Source: Oscillospiraceae bacterium (lineage in GTDB: Bacteria > Bacillota > Clostridia > UBA1212 > UBA1255). Taken from it: DNA of 64,000 nucleotides. The stretch spans positions 109,089-173,088 of the forward strand of contig SVJB01000002.1 of the NCBI GenBank assembly GCA_015069185.1. The letters run 5' to 3'. The position numbers and the translations under genes are program-made. A model generated the notes under the pieces. That model was not told the origin of the DNA, did not search any database, and saw nothing but the letters and a program-made list of their open reading frames with translations. Below are positions 43,818 to 53,345 of this stretch, piece by piece (positions within the stretch are counted from its first letter, which is position 1; the number at the start of each line of letters is the position of its first letter).

Positions 43818-45890
43818 ATGAAAACACCAATCACCTCTATACCCGGAATACAGAATGTAAGAGCAAAGCAACTGGAGGCTTTGGGAGTTTACTATGCTGA
43901 GGATTTGCTGACGTTATATCCCAGAGGATATGAATTCCGGAATAATGTAAAGAAAATTTGCGAGATTACACAAGAAGACGTAAAGAAGCAGGTTGCTGTT
44001 ACGCTAAAAGGCACCATTTCTGATGTTAGAAGCAAATATATCCGTTCTAACCTTACCGTAACAAACATGCGCCTTAGTGACGGAACCGGCTCTGTTACAA
44101 TTACATTGTTTAATCAGGCTTATAACGTAAAAAAGCTACATTCTAACCAGCAGATTGCCGTGTACGGCAACATAACCATCGGTTCCTACGGACTTGATAT
44201 TAATAACCCTGTTTTTACAATAAATCCCGACACTGATACGGATTTCTTTGAGATAAAGCCTATATACCCGCTGGCTTCAGGCCTGACGCAGAACTTCATG
44301 CGCAAAATCATTCGTAGCGCTTTTTCTAAAGTCAAGGCACCAACCGAAAATTTGCCGCGAGAAATACTTGAGAAACACAATTTCCCTGTGAAAAAAACAG
44401 CCGTTGTTAACATTCATTTTCCGAAATCATCTGAGGATATTGAAAAATCACGTAAGAGACTTGTGTATGAGGAGCTTTTCATAATTCAAATAATGCTGAT
44501 GTTGCTTAAATCTGACAAGAAGGCAATAGAGGGGGCTATTTCTTTCTGTGACAGCGACAATAAGATTATAGATGCATTTATAAACAGTCTGCCTTTTGAG
44601 CTGACAGACGGCCAAAAACAAGTATGGCAGGATATTGTAAAGGATATGGACACAAATAAATGCATGAACAGATTGGTGCTTGGTGATGTTGGCTCCGGTA
44701 AGACAGTTGTTGCGGTGCTGGCTATGCTCAAAGCTATTTTGTGCGGATATCAGGCAGTATTCATGGCTCCTACTGAAATACTGGCAAAACAACATTATAT
44801 TAATATATGCAAAATGTTGGAAAAAATTACCATGACTGATGGTGAGAAAATAAAGGTAACTCTGCTCACCGGCTCGCTGCCGCTTAAGGAAAAGAGGCAG
44901 GCTCTTGATGATATACGTACAGGCAGGTCGCAATGTGTGATTGGCACCCATGCACTTATACAAGCCGGAGTAACATTTAACAAACCCGGTATCGTTATAA
45001 CTGACGAACAGCATCGTTTCGGCGTAAAGCAACGTGAGATATTACAGCAACAAAATGCCGCCGGTGCTCCGGATGTACTTGTAATGTCCGCTACACCAAT
45101 ACCGCGCACATTAGCACTGGTGCTATATGGAGATCTTGATATTTCCATACTAAAGGGTAGACCAAGTGGCAGAAAACCGGTAAAAACATACGTAAGAGAT
45201 ACATCTGCAAGACAGAATATGTATAAATGGCTGGCTCAGCAGATAACAGAAAAAGGAGTGCAAGCATACATAGTTCATCCGCTTATAGAGCAAGGGGAGA
45301 GCGACATGCTTAGCGCAGAAGAGAATTTTAAGAAAATGACTACAAGTCCTGACAGTCCATTTAAAAAATATGGTGTGAATGCGGCATTGATTCATGGTAA
45401 GCTGTCTGCGCAGGACAAGGCTAAGGTAATGGAACGGTTTGTTGCAGGAGAGGTGTCTGTACTATTTTCAACAACCGTTATCGAGGTTGGCGTGGATGTG
45501 GCAAATGCTACAATTATGATAATAGAGAACGCAGAGCGCTTTGGCCTGGCTCAGCTACACCAGCTTCGGGGCAGAGTAGGCAGAGGCAGCGGTCAGTCTT
45601 ATTGCATTCTTGTAACCAAATCTCAGGATGCTCCACGTATGAAAATAATGGAAGAGTCTGTAGATGGCTTTGAAATATCAGAAAAAGATCTTGAACTCCG
45701 TGGCCCCGGAGATTTCTTTGGTACACAGCAACATGGTTTACCACCTTTTAGGATTGCCAGTCTGTACAGTGATACAGATATATTAAAAGAAGCGCAACAA
45801 GATGCGCTTCTCATAGAAAAAGATTCAATTAAATATGAAAATTATTTAGATTATATCAAGAGTATTATTCCTGAAAGAATATCTCTCTGA
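43818..45890 (+). CDS. recG: ATP-dependent DNA helicase RecG
   Basis: RecG remodels stalled forks and Holliday junctions. The 690-residue protein has the N-terminal wedge/OB domain (SIPGIQNVRAKQLEALGVYYAEDLL, YPRGYEFRNNVKKI), then SF2 motifs: Walker A LGDVGSGKTVVAVL, TPTEILAKQH-like APTEILAKQHY, DEQHRFG, SATPIPRTLAL, and VGVDVANATIMIIENAERFGL with QLRGRVGRG. The C-terminus ELRGPGDFFGTQQHG is diagnostic. Length and start agree with the family. It is convergent with the next gene with no gap. Confidence 0.94.
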   Translation: MKTPITSIPGIQNVRAKQLEALGVYYAEDLLTLYPRGYEFRNNVKKICEITQEDVKKQVAVTLKGTISDVRSKYIRSNLTVTNMRLSDGTGSVTITLFNQAYNVKKLHSNQQIAVYGNITIGSYGLDINNPVFTINPDTDTDFFEIKPIYPLASGLTQNFMRKIIRSAFSKVKAPTENLPREILEKHNFPVKKTAVVNIHFPKSSEDIEKSRKRLVYEELFIIQIMLMLLKSDKKAIEGAISFCDSDNKIIDAFINSLPFELTDGQKQVWQDIVKDMDTNKCMNRLVLGDVGSGKTVVAVLAMLKAILCGYQAVFMAPTEILAKQHYINICKMLEKITMTDGEKIKVTLLTGSLPLKEKRQALDDIRTGRSQCVIGTHALIQAGVTFNKPGIVITDEQHRFGVKQREILQQQNAAGAPDVLVMSATPIPRTLALVLYGDLDISILKGRPSGRKPVKTYVRDTSARQNMYKWLAQQITEKGVQAYIVHPLIEQGESDMLSAEENFKKMTTSPDSPFKKYGVNAALIHGKLSAQDKAKVMERFVAGEVSVLFSTTVIEVGVDVANATIMIIENAERFGLAQLHQLRGRVGRGSGQSYCILVTKSQDAPRMKIMEESVDGFEISEKDLELRGPGDFFGTQQHGLPPFRIASLYSDTDILKEAQQDALLIEKDSIKYENYLDYIKSIIPERISL

Positions 45891-46949
45891 TCATATGTTG
45901 CACTCTACACTTGAGTGAGTCTTTGCAGATTCAAACAAAGCATCTATGACTTTCATAACTCTCAGAGCTTCTTCCGGTTTTACTATAAGTTCGTTGTTAT
46001 TGTCTTCTATAACACTACATACATTGTTATAGAAATCTGACCACTGAGGATTAACCTGGGGTATTGGGATTTCCTCTGTCGTTTCACGCGGACGGGGAGC
46101 CATCGTGCGTGTAGGTCCTGCTTCTGTGTAGACAATCTCATTTGTCCACTCTAGCTCTTTGTTATCAAGTAAACGAACCATTTTGCCGTTACAGGACCAA
46201 TCATTTATAATCAGAGTGCCGTCTGTACACATAACATGCCATCTTGCCTGATTGATGAAGCAATTAGTGTCTACCTGTATCATAGCAGCTATACCATTTT
46301 CAAAATGAATATGAAGTCTGCAATTATCATCAACTTCATTTGAATAAACCTCAAAGAGCTCTGCGTATACCGATACAACAGGAGATTTTATCATCCACAT
46401 AATTTGGTCAAGCATATGTACACCCCAGTCAAGGAGCATGCCTCCGCCGTTACGCTTCACACCGCGCCAGCCGGAGAGGACTCGCTTGGATCCTTGTACA
46501 CGGCTCTCAATTACGTATGGAGTTCCGATTAGCTTGTTATCAACAACATTCTTAACTATAACAAAGTCCTTATCCCAACGTCTATTCTGATGTACTGTGA
46601 AAACTTTGCCTGTCTCACGGGCTACGGCAAGTATTTCTTCCAGTTCCTTTGCGTTTAGAGTAACAGGCTTCTCACAAACAACATTCTTGCCGCTTCTGAG
46701 TGCGCGAATAGAAAGATCTTTGTGATAATCATTAGGTGTGGCAACTAAAACGAGATCTGTCTGTGGGTCTGCAAGCAGAGCATCCAAAGATTCGTATGCA
46801 ATCAAACCATTAGCGCGTGCCAACGCCATTCTCTCTTCCTGAAGATCAAATACACCTACAACAGTCAGGCTGTCAATCTCATCCATTATTCTTCTGACAT
46901 GATATGAACCCATTCCGCCGTATCCGATAATAGCTATCTTATGTTTCAT
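45891..46949 (-). CDS. Gfo/Idh/MocA family oxidoreductase
   Basis: The 352-residue protein has a Rossmann NAD(P) domain (KIAIIGYGGMGSYHVRRIMDE), the EKPVTLNAKELEEIL motif with the conserved Lys, and a C-terminal alpha/beta substrate domain with GGGMLLDWGVHMLDQIMW. Members oxidise or reduce sugars, inositols and related compounds; the substrate here cannot be read. The stop lies directly against the recG stop on the other strand. ychF is 34 bases upstream on the same strand, so they may be co-transcribed. Confidence 0.87.
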   Translation of the reverse strand: MKHKIAIIGYGGMGSYHVRRIMDEIDSLTVVGVFDLQEERMALARANGLIAYESLDALLADPQTDLVLVATPNDYHKDLSIRALRSGKNVVCEKPVTLNAKELEEILAVARETGKVFTVHQNRRWDKDFVIVKNVVDNKLIGTPYVIESRVQGSKRVLSGWRGVKRNGGGMLLDWGVHMLDQIMWMIKSPVVSVYAELFEVYSNEVDDNCRLHIHFENGIAAMIQVDTNCFINQARWHVMCTDGTLIINDWSCNGKMVRLLDNKELEWTNEIVYTEAGPTRTMAPRPRETTEEIPIPQVNPQWSDFYNNVCSVIEDNNNELIVKPEEALRVMKVIDALFESAKTHSSVECNI

Positions 46950-46983
46950 AAAAACACCTCGAATTGGTTTTATAAATTATATC

Positions 46984-48078
46984 TTAAACGTTAAATCTAA
47001 ATAAAGTAACATCGCCGTCGTTCATGACGTATTCTTTTCCCTCAGAACGCACTAAACCTTTTTCACGTGCGGCATTGTATGAACCACATGCTACCAGGTC
47101 GTCGTACGCAACGATCTCTGCACGGATAAATCCTCTCTCAAAGTCGGAGTGAATCTTGCCGGCTGCACCGGGAGCTTTAGTGCCTTTCTTGATGGTCCAT
47201 GCACGTACTTCTTTGGGGCCTGCTGTGAGAAAACTGATAAGACCAAGCAGTGAATAGCTGGCTTTGATAAGCTGAGTGAGACCTGACTCCTGCACACCCA
47301 ACTCTGTCAGAAATTCTGTACGCTCTTCATCATCCATGTTGCTGATATCTTCTTCTAACTTGCTACACACAACGATAACACCTGCGTTCTCGCCTTTGGC
47401 AATGTCACACAGTTCCTTAACATATGGACAAGCATACGGATCTGCTACATCATCTTCACTGATATTGGCAGCATAAATAACAGGCTTGGTTGTTAATAAG
47501 AAAAGCGACTGAATATATTCCTGCTCCTCAGGAGTCAGATCCATAGAGCGGGCAGGCTTGAAGTTCTCAAGGTGTGCTTTAATTCTCTGGAGTAGTGCAA
47601 TCTCGGCAAGCAACTTCTTATCACCGTTCTTACTTGCTTTGCCAACTCTGTCTATACGACGATCAATCATTTCCATGTCTGAAAAGATAAGCTCGCAGTT
47701 TATTACTTCTGTATCACTTGTAGGAGATGTGGATCCATCTACTCTTATAATATCGTCGTTATCGAAGCAACGTACAACGTGAATTATGGCATCAACCTCA
47801 CGGATGTGAGATAGGAATTTATTACCAAGACCTTCTCCTTTACTGGCGCCCTTGACAAGACCTGCAATATCAAGAAATTCAATTGTTGCAGGGGTGTATT
47901 TCTCGGGTGAATACATATCAGACAAATAATCAAGTCTTGCATCAGGCACGCTTACGATACCTACATTAGGTTCAATTGTGCAGAAAGGATAATTTGCGCT
48001 TTGTGCACCTGCCTTGGTCAAAGCATTAAACAATGTACTCTTGCCAACGTTTGGCAAACCAATAATTCCAAGATTCAT
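46984..48078 (-). CDS. ychF: Redox-regulated ATPase/GTPase YchF (OLA1 family)
   Basis: YchF is a conserved P-loop protein of the Obg branch that prefers ATP and associates with ribosomes. The 364-residue length is standard. Visible are the P-loop GLPNVGKSTLFNALT, DIAGLVKGASKGEGLGNKFL, the altered specificity motif around VIYAANISEDD, and the C-terminal TGS domain ending in VMNDGDVTLFRFNV. The start at 48078 is preceded by GAAAGATGG. Confidence 0.95.
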   Translation of the reverse strand: MNLGIIGLPNVGKSTLFNALTKAGAQSANYPFCTIEPNVGIVSVPDARLDYLSDMYSPEKYTPATIEFLDIAGLVKGASKGEGLGNKFLSHIREVDAIIHVVRCFDNDDIIRVDGSTSPTSDTEVINCELIFSDMEMIDRRIDRVGKASKNGDKKLLAEIALLQRIKAHLENFKPARSMDLTPEEQEYIQSLFLLTTKPVIYAANISEDDVADPYACPYVKELCDIAKGENAGVIVVCSKLEEDISNMDDEERTEFLTELGVQESGLTQLIKASYSLLGLISFLTAGPKEVRAWTIKKGTKAPGAAGKIHSDFERGFIRAEIVAYDDLVACGSYNAAREKGLVRSEGKEYVMNDGDVTLFRFNV

Positions 48079-48139
48079 ATATCTACCATCTTTCCGTTTT
48101 ACATATTCTGTATTATGTGATATAATGCAAAAATAAATA

Positions 48140-48195
48140 GCCTATCGAGGGCTTTTATAAAACATATTGTACAAAAAGTCAAGTGTTTTATAGGC
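48140..48195. promoter_or_regulatory. Inverted repeats in the ychF/response-regulator divergent region
   Basis: TATAAAACA (48156-48164) and TGTTTTATA (48184-48192) are a perfect 9-bp inverted repeat, and the outer GCCTAT (48140-48145) and ATAGGC (48190-48195) extend it. It lies between two divergent genes and may be an operator, for example for the response regulator encoded next. Confidence 0.4.
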
Positions 48196-48243
48196 ATAGT
48201 TCTCGTAATCTACAATATAACAATTTACAAGGAGCTGATTTAC

Positions 48244-48939
48244 TTGTCACAGTTTGTTAAACAAAAAATACTCGTAGTTGATGACGATGAGAACATCTGC
48301 GATCTTATTAGAATGTACTTTGAGAACGAAGGATTCAGTGTATTTATTTCTAATGATGGCATTACTGCAGTAGAGGATTTTAAGAATATATCACCAGATA
48401 TAGTTGTTCTTGATATTATGATGCCGGGCGCAGACGGTTGGCAGGTTTGTCGCGAGATCAGAAAGATCAGTCAGGCACCGGTTATTATGCTCTCTGCAAA
48501 GGGTGAGGTGTTTGATAAGGTACTTGCTCTTGAACTTGGTGCAGATGATTACATGGTCAAGCCTTTTGATTCAAAAGAGCTTGTCGCACGTGTTAAGGCT
48601 ATTTTGAGACGTACCGCAAAGAATGACGAGCAATCTCATGAGGAGGTTGTATTCCCGAATTTGCTTGTTAACAAGACCACGTATACTGTTAAGGTAAATG
48701 GCAATGAAGTTGCTATGCCTCCTAAGGAGTTAGAACTTCTTTTCTTCCTGTCATCAAATCCTAATAAAGTATACACAAGAGATCAATTGCTTGAATACAT
48801 TTGGGGCTATGACTTCTTTGGAGATTCCAGAACTGTTGACGTACATATCAAACGTCTCCGTGAGAAAATAGAAGATGGTATGCATAACTGGCAGATCAAA
48901 ACGGTTTGGGGAATAGGATATAAATTTGAAGTAAAATGA
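48244..48939 (+). CDS. OmpR/PhoB family response regulator
   Basis: The 231-residue protein has a receiver domain (ILVVDDDENICDLIRMYF with the acidic pair, phosphoacceptor Asp in IVVLDIMMPGADG, Lys in VKPFDSKELVARV) and a C-terminal winged helix (RDQLLEYIWGYDFFGDSRTVDVHIKRLREKI). The start is TTG 48244 behind AAGGAG. It overlaps the kinase gene by four bases, so the two form one signalling pair; the pair is followed by an HtrA protease, suggesting envelope-stress sensing. Confidence 0.92.
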   Translation: MSQFVKQKILVVDDDENICDLIRMYFENEGFSVFISNDGITAVEDFKNISPDIVVLDIMMPGADGWQVCREIRKISQAPVIMLSAKGEVFDKVLALELGADDYMVKPFDSKELVARVKAILRRTAKNDEQSHEEVVFPNLLVNKTTYTVKVNGNEVAMPPKELELLFFLSSNPNKVYTRDQLLEYIWGYDFFGDSRTVDVHIKRLREKIEDGMHNWQIKTVWGIGYKFEVK

Positions 48940-50534
48940 AAACATCAATTTTCGGCAAATTTTCTGTGTTGTTCACTATTATCATAGTGCTTTCTTCTAT
49001 ATTGTCCTGTGTTTTGATGTACAACTTTGTAGAGAAATATGCCGTTGATTCACGCCGTGAAGATATTTATATTGCAATAGATGATCTTGAGGTCATGTTT
49101 ATTCAGTATATGGTGTCGTACAATAACGGAGTAACCGAATCGGGTGAATGGTCTTCGGACAGCGCTCGCGAAGATTGTGAGGATAAATTAAAGCGTTTTT
49201 CAGAACGTATACAATTCTATCATAAGCAGCTTGACGCAGATATATATGTCTCACAAGACGATGGCAAGCTGCTGTTTTCATACCCATATTTACCTAATGT
49301 AGATACATTAGTTGCAGCTGAATATCTGCCCAAAGATGTATATACAAAGCTCATTTCAGTAAATGAAGAGGGTGAAGTTGCGTACTATTTCGGTGAAAAG
49401 CAACAGTTTTTCACCGGTAATATGGAAGATGTAGTGGTTGATGAAAATGGCTTTTCTGAAAATATGGGAGATTTTTATGGCCTATACGCAAATAGAGAAG
49501 CTGAGTTTTTTACAGTATCGAAGATTCTGCATTTTACATACCCTGATACACAAAGTGCAGTGCAAGCCGGCAAAATAACATTTTGCTCTTCGTTGGATTA
49601 TGTAAATGAGGCGAGAAGTACAGTACTTAGGTATTTCATTATATCTACGATTATTGCAATCGCAGCAGAACTGATTGTTATTCTTACTGTAACGCGCAGA
49701 ATAACCCAGCCTATCCGTGAGGTAGAGCATCTCACAAAAGATTTGGCAAAAGGTAATTATAAGGGTAAAATAGAGAAGAGTTCTAATGACGAGATTGGCG
49801 GGCTGATTGATAGCTACAATAATCTGGCAATTGAGCTTGCTGCGTTAGAAAAGATGCGTAATGATTTTATTGCAGCAGTGTCCCATGAACTCAGAACTCC
49901 TATGACGACAATAAGGGGTTTTGTTGATGGAATGCTGGATGGTGTGATACCGCCGGAAAAACAAGAACACTATTTGACTGTTATCAAAGAAGAAATTATA
50001 CGTATGAATGCGCTTGTAAACGATTTGCTGGATATGGCAAGATTACAGAGCGGTGCAGTACAGCTTGATATACAGCATCACGATATTGTAAATATTATTC
50101 ATGGAATTGTGGCAAAATTAGAACCGATTATTACGGAAAAAGACATTAATATAGTGTATAATATCAATTATGATAAGTGTATTATTTTTGCTGATAAGCC
50201 ATCTATTGAGAGAGTTTTAATAAACTTGATACAGAATGCAGTAAAGTTTACACCATCCGGTGGTATAATTACATTGTCAATGAGGAAAAGCGGACAGTTG
50301 GTTTATGTAAGTGTAGAAGACAATGGCGTTGGCATAGCAGCAGAAGAATTACCATTTATCTTTGAGAGATTTTATAAAATTGATAAGTCCAGGGGTCTGG
50401 ATAAGAAAGGAACCGGCTTGGGCCTTGCGATTACAAAGAGCATTATTGATGCTCATGAGCAGACAATAAAAGTAACGAGTAAACTCGGTGAGGGAACAAA
50501 ATTTACGTTTACTTTACAAGGAAAGGATAGTTGA
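48936..50534 (+). CDS. Membrane sensor histidine kinase
   Basis: The 532-residue protein has two membrane helices (about residues 8-28 and 230-250) enclosing an extracellular sensor domain of about 200 residues. A HAMP segment (ITQPIREVEHLTKDLAKGNY), a HisKA domain with phospho-His in FIAAVSHELRTPMTTIRG, and an HATPase_c domain with N (LINLIQNAVKF), G1 (VEDNGVGIA) and G2 (GLGLAITKSIID) boxes follow. The signal is unknown; the extracellular domain looks PAS/dCache-like but was not assigned. It overlaps the htrA-like gene. Confidence 0.92.
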   Translation: MKTSIFGKFSVLFTIIIVLSSILSCVLMYNFVEKYAVDSRREDIYIAIDDLEVMFIQYMVSYNNGVTESGEWSSDSAREDCEDKLKRFSERIQFYHKQLDADIYVSQDDGKLLFSYPYLPNVDTLVAAEYLPKDVYTKLISVNEEGEVAYYFGEKQQFFTGNMEDVVVDENGFSENMGDFYGLYANREAEFFTVSKILHFTYPDTQSAVQAGKITFCSSLDYVNEARSTVLRYFIISTIIAIAAELIVILTVTRRITQPIREVEHLTKDLAKGNYKGKIEKSSNDEIGGLIDSYNNLAIELAALEKMRNDFIAAVSHELRTPMTTIRGFVDGMLDGVIPPEKQEHYLTVIKEEIIRMNALVNDLLDMARLQSGAVQLDIQHHDIVNIIHGIVAKLEPIITEKDINIVYNINYDKCIIFADKPSIERVLINLIQNAVKFTPSGGIITLSMRKSGQLVYVSVEDNGVGIAAEELPFIFERFYKIDKSRGLDKKGTGLGLAITKSIIDAHEQTIKVTSKLGEGTKFTFTLQGKDS

Positions 50535-50539
50535 TTTTT

Positions 50540-52009
50540 ATGTATGATGAGGAATTAAGAAATGATGTTAACAATGTGCCACAGGAAATTCCTGTAACAC
50601 AGTCAGAAACGATTCCTGTAATGCAGACAGGTGCTCCTGTTATAAGTGAGAAGACAGAGGCAGATTATGAAAATGAAATAAGCCGTCTGCAGGAAGAATA
50701 TAAACAGTACCAGAAAGCAAAGAGAGAAGCTTTAGAAAAGCAAAGAAAAGAAGAAGAGGCGAAGAAAGCTGCTGAAGAAAATAGTAAGAAACGTGGAGTA
50801 GGCGTAGGCATTTCTATTTTGATATCATGCGCGGCTTCTACAATAATCTTTGTTTTGATTTTTGGATTTCTTGCATTCTTCCCTTCAAAGGAAGATAGTG
50901 TTTTAGCGCAGTTCTTTGGCGGAGAAACAATAATCCACCAAAATAGTACTATTATCGGTAACACAGGGGACTCTAACGATATCGGAGGTACTACTGTTAA
51001 TCCCGGCGATAATGTAACAATAACAGTAGAGTCTGATTCGGTAGCTGCTGCTGTATATGCAAAGGCTTCTAACTCCGTGGTAGGTATTCAGGTGACTCAG
51101 ATATCAGGCGGTGCATGGAATCAAACAGAGTCAATTGTTTCACAGGGATCAGGTATAATATATAGCTCAGACGGAATAATTGTTACAAACTATCATGTTG
51201 TATCAAACGCGATAAATACTAAAACAGGCAAATTAAGTTCCTCTTATAAGATTTATGCGTTCTTTGATAAGAAACTCACTCAATACACAACCTCAGTAAC
51301 ACTTATCGGTTATGATGTTTCAAGTGATATTGCAGTACTTAAGTTTAATATAACAGGACTTACTCCGCTGGAGTTTGCTGATTCTGATAAGGTGACAATA
51401 GGTGAGCATGCAGTTGCTATCGGTTGTCCCGGTGGACTTGACTTCATGAATTCAGTTAGTGAGGGTATTATAAGTGGTACAGACAGAGCCTTGGCAACCA
51501 GTACAGATGTGGTATATGATTTATTGCAAACAACTGCTGCTATCAATCCGGGTAACAGTGGTGGAGCGCTGCTTAACAACGAAGGTAAATTGCTTGGCAT
51601 TTGTGTTATGAAAATTGCTGATGAGAGTTACGAGGGTATGGGCTTTGCTATCAGTTCAAACACAGTTAAGCGAATTGTTGAATCTATTCGTAAATATGGA
51701 TTTTATAACAAACCAGTGCTGGGTGTTACTGTAGATACTACCTACAACATGAGTATGGCACAGGCAAATGGATGGCCACTTGGTGCGGCTGTTACTGAAG
51801 TAGCAGAGGATTCATGCGCAGACAAGGCAGGCATTAAGAAGAATGACATTATTACAGCTATCAATGGTGTGAAGGTTGAGACATTTATTGATCTTCGTTC
51901 AGAACTTCTAAAATATTCACCGGGCGATAAAATAACGATTGAACTGTTCAGAACCGGAAGCGAAAGTAAAAAAGTTGTTACAGTGACACTTGATGCGGCT
52001 AATAGTTAA
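50540..52009 (+). CDS. Membrane-anchored HtrA/DegP-type serine protease with PDZ domain
   Basis: The 489-residue protein has a cytoplasmic N-terminus with a charged coiled-coil (about 40-85), one helix (about 92-115), a trypsin-like domain and a PDZ domain (about 395-485). The triad is visible: His in IVTNYHVVSNA, Asp in YDVSSDIAVLKF and Ser in INPGNSGGALLNNEG. HtrA proteases degrade misfolded exported proteins. AAAGGA lies 13 bases before ATG 50540; TTG 50531 is an alternative start only four bases from it. Its place after a two-component system, as with CssRS-HtrA in Bacillus, suggests control by that system. Confidence 0.92.
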   Translation: MYDEELRNDVNNVPQEIPVTQSETIPVMQTGAPVISEKTEADYENEISRLQEEYKQYQKAKREALEKQRKEEEAKKAAEENSKKRGVGVGISILISCAASTIIFVLIFGFLAFFPSKEDSVLAQFFGGETIIHQNSTIIGNTGDSNDIGGTTVNPGDNVTITVESDSVAAAVYAKASNSVVGIQVTQISGGAWNQTESIVSQGSGIIYSSDGIIVTNYHVVSNAINTKTGKLSSSYKIYAFFDKKLTQYTTSVTLIGYDVSSDIAVLKFNITGLTPLEFADSDKVTIGEHAVAIGCPGGLDFMNSVSEGIISGTDRALATSTDVVYDLLQTTAAINPGNSGGALLNNEGKLLGICVMKIADESYEGMGFAISSNTVKRIVESIRKYGFYNKPVLGVTVDTTYNMSMAQANGWPLGAAVTEVAEDSCADKAGIKKNDIITAINGVKVETFIDLRSELLKYSPGDKITIELFRTGSESKKVVTVTLDAANS

Positions 52010-52665
52010 TGAAGAATTATACAGATAACAAACAAAGACTCCTGCAACTGATTCAAAGGTTGCAGGAGCTATATCCTGAAGCAAATTGCACTTTGGAGTT
52101 CAAAAATATTTTTGAACTCCTTATCTGTACCCAATTATCAGCACAAAGTACAGATGCTCGTGTAAATCTTGTGACTCCGGCACTATTTGATCGCTTCCCT
52201 GATCCGCAAAGCTTTGCAGAGGCTGATGTCACTGAGATTGAACAATTAATTGCTTCGGTAGGTATTTATAAGAATAAAGCCAGGAATATTAAGAACTGCG
52301 CTATAATGCTTTGTGAGAAATATAACGGACAAGTACCTGATACTATGGAGGATTTAGTAGAGCTACCCGGAACCGGACGTAAAACTGCAAATCTTGTATT
52401 AGGTGAAGCATTTGGACAGCCTGCTTACATAGTTGATACTCATACCGGCAGATTGTGTAGGCGTATAGGCCTTACAGATAATGAGGATCCTGTTAAGATC
52501 GAGAAAGATTTGCGCCGATTGTTACCTCCCGAGGAAGATACAGGCGGACTAAGCCTGGGATTATGTCATCGCCTGGTTCATCACGGAAGAGTATGCTGCA
52601 AAGCACGTAATCCTGAATGTGATAGTTGTGGCATTCGTGATTTATGTGATACATACAATAATTAA
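52009..52665 (+). CDS. nth: Endonuclease III
   Basis: Nth removes oxidised pyrimidines and nicks the abasic site in base excision repair. The 218-residue protein has the helix-hairpin-helix with catalytic Lys (ELPGTGRKTANLVLGEAFG), the catalytic Asp in IVDTHTGRLCRRIGL, and the [4Fe-4S] ligands in the C-x6-C-x2-C-x5-C pattern (CKARNPECDSCGIRDLC). Its ATG shares one base with the protease stop (TAATG). The 3' end overlaps the minus-strand gene by four bases. Confidence 0.95.
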   Translation: MKNYTDNKQRLLQLIQRLQELYPEANCTLEFKNIFELLICTQLSAQSTDARVNLVTPALFDRFPDPQSFAEADVTEIEQLIASVGIYKNKARNIKNCAIMLCEKYNGQVPDTMEDLVELPGTGRKTANLVLGEAFGQPAYIVDTHTGRLCRRIGLTDNEDPVKIEKDLRRLLPPEEDTGGLSLGLCHRLVHHGRVCCKARNPECDSCGIRDLCDTYNN

Positions 52666-53234
52666 ACTGTAAAATTTTTTTCAATATCAGTAAATAATTT
52701 TTCAAAAACAACGGACTTTTCACCGTTGTTTTTCATTTCATTTGGCATACTTAAAGAAATGATCATTATTTCTGAATTACCTACAGTATAGAAATGTTGC
52801 TTTGTGTAGGATTTGCCTGTGCGATATGTCCACTCTTTACCCGAAAGATTACCTGACATGGCGCTACTCTCACGCAAATCAAATACATTTGTACTTATAA
52901 ATTCCTTTGCAATATTTAAATAATTATCCAATGTGTGTTTACTGGTTATGATCTGTACAAATCCATATACACCTTGACATTCATCGGTGCCATCAATATC
53001 AATATGATATTTAATCTCGCTATCCTCAAATTGACGAAGCGTTATGGTTGCGTTCTCTACTGTAGGTACCTGTGAATAGAAACCTCCGGATGTGTTAACC
53101 ATGTCCTTACCTGTGTCTCTCATAGTAGTTGCATAGCTGAATATCATATATAAAATCAATAAAACAAGTATTATTGTAAGAATTTTAAATATTACTGGAG
53201 TTATTTTTTTCTTATAGAAAACAAAAAGACGCAT
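52662..53234 (-). CDS. Membrane-anchored protein of unknown function
   Basis: The 190-residue protein has one N-terminal helix (about residues 14-36) and an extracytoplasmic domain of alternating strands and a helix (such as HTLDNYLNIAKEFI, KQHFYTVGNSEIMIISLSMP). The pattern resembles PsbP/Mog1-like small domains, but that is a weak guess. GGGTGG precedes the ATG. The part of the gene at 52704-52733 also forms a terminator for the opposite strand. Confidence 0.6.
   Translation of the reverse strand: MRLFVFYKKKITPVIFKILTIILVLLILYMIFSYATTMRDTGKDMVNTSGGFYSQVPTVENATITLRQFEDSEIKYHIDIDGTDECQGVYGFVQIITSKHTLDNYLNIAKEFISTNVFDLRESSAMSGNLSGKEWTYRTGKSYTKQHFYTVGNSEIMIISLSMPNEMKNNGEKSVVFEKLFTDIEKNFTV
52704..52735 (+). 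terminator. Terminator of the htrA-nth operon, inside the opposite gene
   Basis: AAAACAACGG and CCGTTGTTTT form a 10-bp stem with an eight-base loop and a T-tract on the plus strand, about 40 bp after nth. It lies in the 3' coding part of the minus-strand gene. Confidence 0.7.
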
Positions 53235-53305
53235 TTGACCACCCGGTTAAAATAAACAATATCATTGGAAATATATGCAGTCTTTTAGCAAAAAATGAAA
53301 AATTA

Positions 53306-53314
53306 CATATACTA
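53306..53314 (+). promoter_or_regulatory. Candidate sporulation-sigma -10 element before spoVM
   Basis: CATATACTA fits the CATANNNTA -10 pattern of the mother-cell sigma factors E and K, 31 bp before spoVM. No convincing -35 partner was seen, so this is tentative. In Bacillus spoVM is under sigma E. Confidence 0.4.
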
Positions 53315-53345
53315 TTAGTGAAAGCTATATGTACGGGGTTGTAAA

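Noticed and set aside
44448-45032. Minus-strand ORF of 194 residues within recG
   Set aside because: Shadow ORF; Cys/His/Tyr-rich and unlike any protein family, inside conserved helicase motifs.
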